Source: CAYZAK01 sp964476445 (GTDB lineage Bacteria; CG03; SLGR01; JAGXOG01). From it: a stretch of 9,320 nt of DNA. Positions 6,687 to 9,320 of the stretch are shown here, piece by piece (position 1 is the stretch's first letter; each line of letters opens with the position of its first letter). The stretch spans positions 1 to 9,320 of the forward strand of contig CAYZAK010000052.1 of the NCBI GenBank assembly GCA_964476445.1. The letters run 5' to 3'. The notes below the pieces were generated by a model. It made no database searches. It worked only from the letters and a program-made list of their open reading frames with translations, and was not told where the DNA came from. The position numbers and the translations under genes are program-made.

Positions 6687-7646
6687 CTATTCACTCAAAT
6701 TTTTCATATTATTCTCGTTATTTACCCGGTTAAAGTTCATCCGTCTGTGCTCCAATATCCAGAATACAGAGGATATTATCAAATTAAATATCATCAAGGT
6801 ATATATCAGAAATGAAAGAGCAAGAGCATTTTCTTTTGACACTGAAAATACAGCCAGAGAATTTATCATAACTATCTCCCTTGTACCCAGACCCGCTATG
6901 GTAACCGGCAGGGCCGCCGCCAATGAAACTATCCCCTGTACAAAAACCATATCTACATAAGAAATTTCTATACCAAGATTTATGCCCAGAAGATATATCT
7001 GATAATAGTTTATCAACCAGGCTATTATCGTAATTATACCTGTTCTCATTAGTAAATTAATATCGAATTTTTTAAAATAATATTCAATCCGGTCAGAGCT
7101 GATTTCAATCTTAAATATTTTTTTTAGCAGCTTTCCGGAAAAATCTTTACAATTGAGAAGGACTACGTAGAATAGAAACATTACGATAACTCCCGTTACA
7201 AGAAATGCCCTGGGCCAGAAAGTTTTGAAAATATCGGGTTTTATAAAAAAAAATACCGCCAGAATACTTATTATTAAGATAAAACTAAGATCCAAAAATC
7301 TATCCAGAAATATAGTGAATACCCCCTTTATTCTTGTATTCTTATCTTTACTCAGCCGGAATGCTTTATAGATCTCTCCCAGTCTACCGGGAGTTACAAC
7401 ACCTATCATAATGCCGGCCATATATAACTTTAGATCAGCGAAAAAGTTTCTCTTTATGGAAACACTTTTTAATAACAGATGCCAGCGATAACTTGCTGAC
7501 AGTTCTTTTATAAGGGAAATCAAATATACCGGTATAAGGCTAATAAACGCCACATCCTTGAGGGCTTTGTAAAACTCCCACCAGTCGGCTCTATATAATA
7601 TGAAGACCAGAATTACCGGCCCGATGTATTTTATATACTTTTTCAT
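6687..7646 (-). CDS. Lysylphosphatidylglycerol synthase TM-like (UPF0104) membrane protein
   Basis: This 319-residue protein is hydrophobic throughout, with about seven or eight transmembrane segments. Family signatures are visible: SYRWHLLL (52-59), TPGRLGEIYKAF (85-96), LDRFLD (114-119), and ALPVTIAGLGTREIVMI (245-261). These match the LPG_synthase_TM family (PF03706), which includes the membrane part of MprF and AglD-like proteins. Members without the soluble synthase domain are common next to glycan and lipid genes, where a role in flipping or handling lipid-linked intermediates is proposed but not general. The length fits a stand-alone member. It follows the KaiC-like pseudogene by 13 bases and is probably transcribed from the promoter at 8165-8192. 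No strong Shine-Dalgarno is seen before the ATG. Confidence 0.82.
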   Translation of the reverse strand: MKKYIKYIGPVILVFILYRADWWEFYKALKDVAFISLIPVYLISLIKELSASYRWHLLLKSVSIKRNFFADLKLYMAGIMIGVVTPGRLGEIYKAFRLSKDKNTRIKGVFTIFLDRFLDLSFILIISILAVFFFIKPDIFKTFWPRAFLVTGVIVMFLFYVVLLNCKDFSGKLLKKIFKIEISSDRIEYYFKKFDINLLMRTGIITIIAWLINYYQIYLLGINLGIEISYVDMVFVQGIVSLAAALPVTIAGLGTREIVMINSLAVFSVSKENALALSFLIYTLMIFNLIISSVFWILEHRRMNFNRVNNENNMKNLSE

Positions 7647-7659
7647 TCAGATTAAAATT

Positions 7660-8151
7660 CTATTTCAAACAGTTGTATATTCTGCCTTTCAAAAAGGTAA
7701 AAACCGGCGATTTCACAAACATACATCCCACATATCTCACAAGGATCACTCCATCAACAATTGAAATTAATCTCAAGTTGCTTTTCTGGAAGGAAGATGA
7801 AAGATTTTTTCAAGGCATATATTTACAATGTTATAAAGTACCTTATTGGAAAAAATATCCATAAAGGGAGGGTCAATAAATATCAATCCTCTCACCTTTT
7901 CCAAATTTTCTATATTCCACGTCCTTTTCAGAGTGGTTTCCATTAATTACTCAACGGTATCTTCCATTGCTAAAAAAAAGTATATTTTCGACCCTTCCCT
8001 TAGAAACTGTAAAGCCAGCGTGGTCTTTACCGTCCTGGTATTTTTGGAAACCAGCAGAGAATGTTATGTCCCAAATTAAACTACCCCATAATTCCCGGAT
8101 TAAAATACCAGCATAAATACGGCAACAAAAGTCTCGGTATGCAGATAACAT
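7660..8151 (-). pseudogene. Decayed KaiC-like RecA-superfamily ATPase
   Basis: Pieces of one family appear in order across shifting frames. First comes GILIRELWGSLIWDITFSAG, matching the family's 'GI.gLDel.gGgl..GditlvsG'. Then KTTLALQFLREGSK is the end of a Walker A (PGTGKTT) whose preceding bases have lost a base. Then AMEDTVE-stop-LMETTLK.TWNIENLEK and LIFIDPP correspond to the usual 'EE....L...a..fGwd...lek' and 'iD' segments, and finally IVDGVILVRYVG with FLKGRIYN is the 'aDGvi.L.yve..r.l.vlKmRg' end. In-frame stops, frameshifts, a damaged Walker A and a shortened middle (about 45 residues where ~110 are expected) show it is not functional. The family recognition is from remembered consensus. 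It lies between a promoter and the flippase-like gene, in the same orientation as both. Confidence 0.65.
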
Positions 8152-8164
8152 ACACGCCTGTAAA

Positions 8165-8192
8165 ATTATACCCTTTTACCTAAAAATTTCAA
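8165..8192 (-). promoter_or_regulatory. Sigma-70-type promoter, candidate
   Basis: On the minus strand TTGAAA (8192-8187), a 16-base spacer and a perfect TATAAT (8170-8165). The -35 overlaps the stop codon of the AAA ATPase gene. It would drive the KaiC-like remnant and the flippase-like gene. Confidence 0.6.
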
Positions 8193-9024
8193 AGATCTTC
8201 CCATGCCCGGATAATGTTTTCTACCAGAGTTTCATCTACAATATTCTTCTCCTGCATAGCGGCCTGATACAGAGCTTCATGCGCCATTGTGTTGATAACC
8301 CTGGGCAGTCCTTTCGAACCGTTCATCGTACCGATACAGGTGAAAGAGTAAAGTTACCGCCTCATCAGTAAATAACGATTCCGTTTTTCCCGCCAGTTTC
8401 AGACGGTGCATCAGATAAGGGTTGGTTTCGTCCTGTTCGAGCCCCGTAAGGTGATAGACGAACGATATCCTCTGCTTTAACGCCGCATACGGGGATAGTT
8501 TAAGCCGGCCTTTAAGTACCGGCGGGCCCAGAAGAAAGATAGACAGATAATTCTTTGAATCCATTCTGAAATTGGTAAGAAGCCGGATCTCTTCAAGAAC
8601 CGTATCGCTTAAGTTCTGCGCCTCGTCTATCACTAATATGGGCTTGAGTTTCTGTTTGCGGTAAATATCCGACAACTCCCGCCGTATCTGAGCGGCGACA
8701 TCCTCAAAGAAGTATTTGGGCGTCAGGTCCAGTTCTCTGGCGATAATGCGAAAAAAGCTTCTCGCCGTTATTGCGGTATGAGAGAGGTAGATGAATTTGT
8801 AGGAGTTGTGATTAAGGGAATTCAGAAACCAGCGCATAAAGGTTGTTTTACCGCTTCCTATCTCTCCGGTAAGCAGGGCTATGCCCTGGGTCTCGAGAAA
8901 ATGGGAGGACCGTTTTTTGAGATATTCAATCTGGCGCGATACAAATATCTTCGAGATGTCTTTTTTCATCGTGCCGATACAGGTGGAAGGGAAAAGCCGT
9001 TAGCTGGAAAAATACTTTAATCAT
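8189..9024 (-). CDS. ExeA/TniB-type AAA ATPase, frame interrupted by two 19-base inserts
   Basis: Deleting 8324-8342 and 8967-8985 (19 bases each) gives one continuous 265-residue protein, the normal size for this family. It starts MIKVFFQLTAFPF and continues KKDISKIF; Walker A GEIGSGKTT is at 47-55, Walker B ILVIDEAQNL at 123-132, then LLTNFRMDS and KQRISFVYHLTGL, ending with SKGLPRVINTMAHEAL ('G.PR.iN..a..al') and ENIIRAWEDL. Without the deletions the frame splits into three pieces: a 230-codon ORF (8969-8277) lacks both ends. The true start at 9024 overlaps the upstream stop (ATGA), as expected for an intact coupled pair. ATPases of this kind assist DDE transposases or secretion; a transposition accessory role is inferred. 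It is either a pseudogene or a gene decoded by an unknown process. Confidence 0.8.
8324..8342 (-). repeat. 19-base insert family, copy B
   Basis: The coding strand reads CACCTGTATCGGTACGATG. It sits after a TTT codon and before AAC GGT TCG AAA GGA CTG CCC; its removal restores the conserved C-terminal ATPase motif. It differs from copy C at one base. Stem ATCG-GTA-CGAT. Confidence 0.85.
8967..8985 (-). repeat. 19-base insert family, copy C
   Basis: The coding strand reads CACCTGTATCGGCACGATG, placed after a TTC codon and before AAA AAA GAC. Its removal joins the N-terminal FFQLTAFPF to KKDISKIF, matching the family's 'FfG....PF.kdI' beginning. The loop base differs from copy B while the stem ATCG/CGAT is kept. 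Confidence 0.85.
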
Positions 9025-9320
9025 GATTTACCTCCGCTTGAATTTATCTTGGCAGCTACTATCTTTTCCAAGTAAAATGAAATATGCTGTTTCGTGCCCT
9101 TAAGTTTAACTTCGCTCTCAAGCGACCGGTAAGTTAAGTCTTTGTCAAAAGGTCCGCAGGTGTCAAAACATTTTTGATTCTCTTTTTTCTCGAAATCCTT
9201 CACCAAGTACTTGGTACAAGTGAAGAGGGAAACCTTTCCGCTGCATGCCGGTCTGCAGGTCGGAGACGGTAAACCGGTTGTCGGAAGTCGCCCTGGGGCC
9301 GAACAGGGAATCTTGCCGCA
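9021..9320 (-). CDS. 3' part of gene upstream of the AAA ATPase, interrupted by a 19-base insert
   Basis: The gene runs off the right edge. One frame reads RQDSLFGPRATSDNRFTVSD...GFPL up to the insert at 9204-9222; another continues VKDFEKKENQKCFDTCGPFD... to a TGA at 9021-9023. Removing exactly 19 bases fuses them into about 93 continuous codons. The stop overlaps the ATPase start (ATGA). By position it should be the partner of the ATPase, and in many mobile elements that partner is a DDE transposase, but no catalytic motif lies in the visible part and I do not recognise the family. Its base composition is more G+C-rich near the edge than the AT-rich middle of the window. Confidence 0.55.
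   Translation of the reverse strand, partial: CGKIPCSAPGRLPTTGLPSPTCRPACSGKVSLFTCTKYLVKDFEKKENQKCFDTCGPFDKDLTYRSLESEVKLKGTKQHISFYLEKIVAAKINSSGGKS
9204..9222 (-). repeat. 19-base insert family, copy D
   Basis: The coding strand reads CACTTGTACCAAGTACTTG, placed after a CTT codon and before GTG AAG GAT. It has the stem ACTTG-TAC-CAAGT plus an overlapping 12-base palindrome CCAAGTACTTGG. It shares a 16-base identity with copy A and pattern similarity (CAC.TGTA.C) with B and C. Confidence 0.8.

Noticed and set aside
7673..8079. Three overlapping plus-strand ORFs of 61-77 codons
   Set aside because: They are antisense to the KaiC-like remnant, overlap one another in different frames and show no family features.
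8277..8969. Taking the 230-codon ORF as a complete ATPase gene
   Set aside because: It lacks the N-terminal FFxLTxFPF segment and ends in unrelated residues, whereas both missing parts are present in the next frame immediately beyond the 19-base inserts.
8324..8985. Copies B and C as terminal repeats of an insertion sequence
   Set aside because: They are direct, lie inside one gene at its two ends, and the segment between them is plain ATPase coding sequence rather than an inserted unit.
102..9222. CRISPR array
   Set aside because: The copies are far apart at irregular distances, vary in sequence and interrupt coding frames; there are no regular spacers and no cas genes.

Overview
This window is AT-rich (by eye roughly one third G+C) and almost every recognisable gene lies on the minus strand. 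It looks like a chromosomal segment from an anaerobic or candidate-phylum type bacterium. That placement is inferred from gene content and base composition only; no rRNA, tRNA or other taxonomic marker is present. No gene was assigned by database search.

Layout in the direction of transcription, from the right edge to the left. (1) 9320-8189 is a two-gene unit: the 3' part of an unrecognised gene, whose stop overlaps (ATGA) the start of an ExeA/TniB-type AAA ATPase. Both genes carry 19-base inserts that each break the reading frame by +1; removing exactly 19 bases three times gives one continuous tail and a 265-residue ATPase. (2) 8192-6687 holds a candidate promoter, a decayed KaiC-like (RecA-superfamily) ATPase pseudogene and an intact LPG_synthase_TM/UPF0104-type membrane protein. 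(3) 6686-6023 has no convincing gene, apart from a small ORF and a gapped repeat. (4) 6022-5262 holds a 46-codon ORF coupled to a class I methyltransferase that is far more G+C-rich than its surroundings. (5) 4996-688 is a compact operon behind a near-consensus promoter: a GT39-like membrane glycosyltransferase, a radical SAM/SPASM protein, a NodB-type polysaccharide deacetylase and a polyprenol-phosphate-type GT2 with two C-terminal membrane segments. Together these suggest building or modifying a lipid-linked or surface glycan. (6) 475-74 is a broken fragment resembling the middle of an IS110-family transposase, again interrupted by the same kind of short insert.

The most unusual observation is this family of approximately 19-base inserts (102-120, 160-177, 414-432, 8324-8342, 8967-8985, 9204-9222). 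On the coding strand they begin with CAC, mostly end in TG, and each contains a 4-5 bp stem with a 3-base loop. They are seen only in mobile-element-like or unassigned accessory genes here and not in the six intact genes. Whether they are scars, miniature mobile insertions, excised sequences or translationally bypassed segments cannot be decided from sequence alone.
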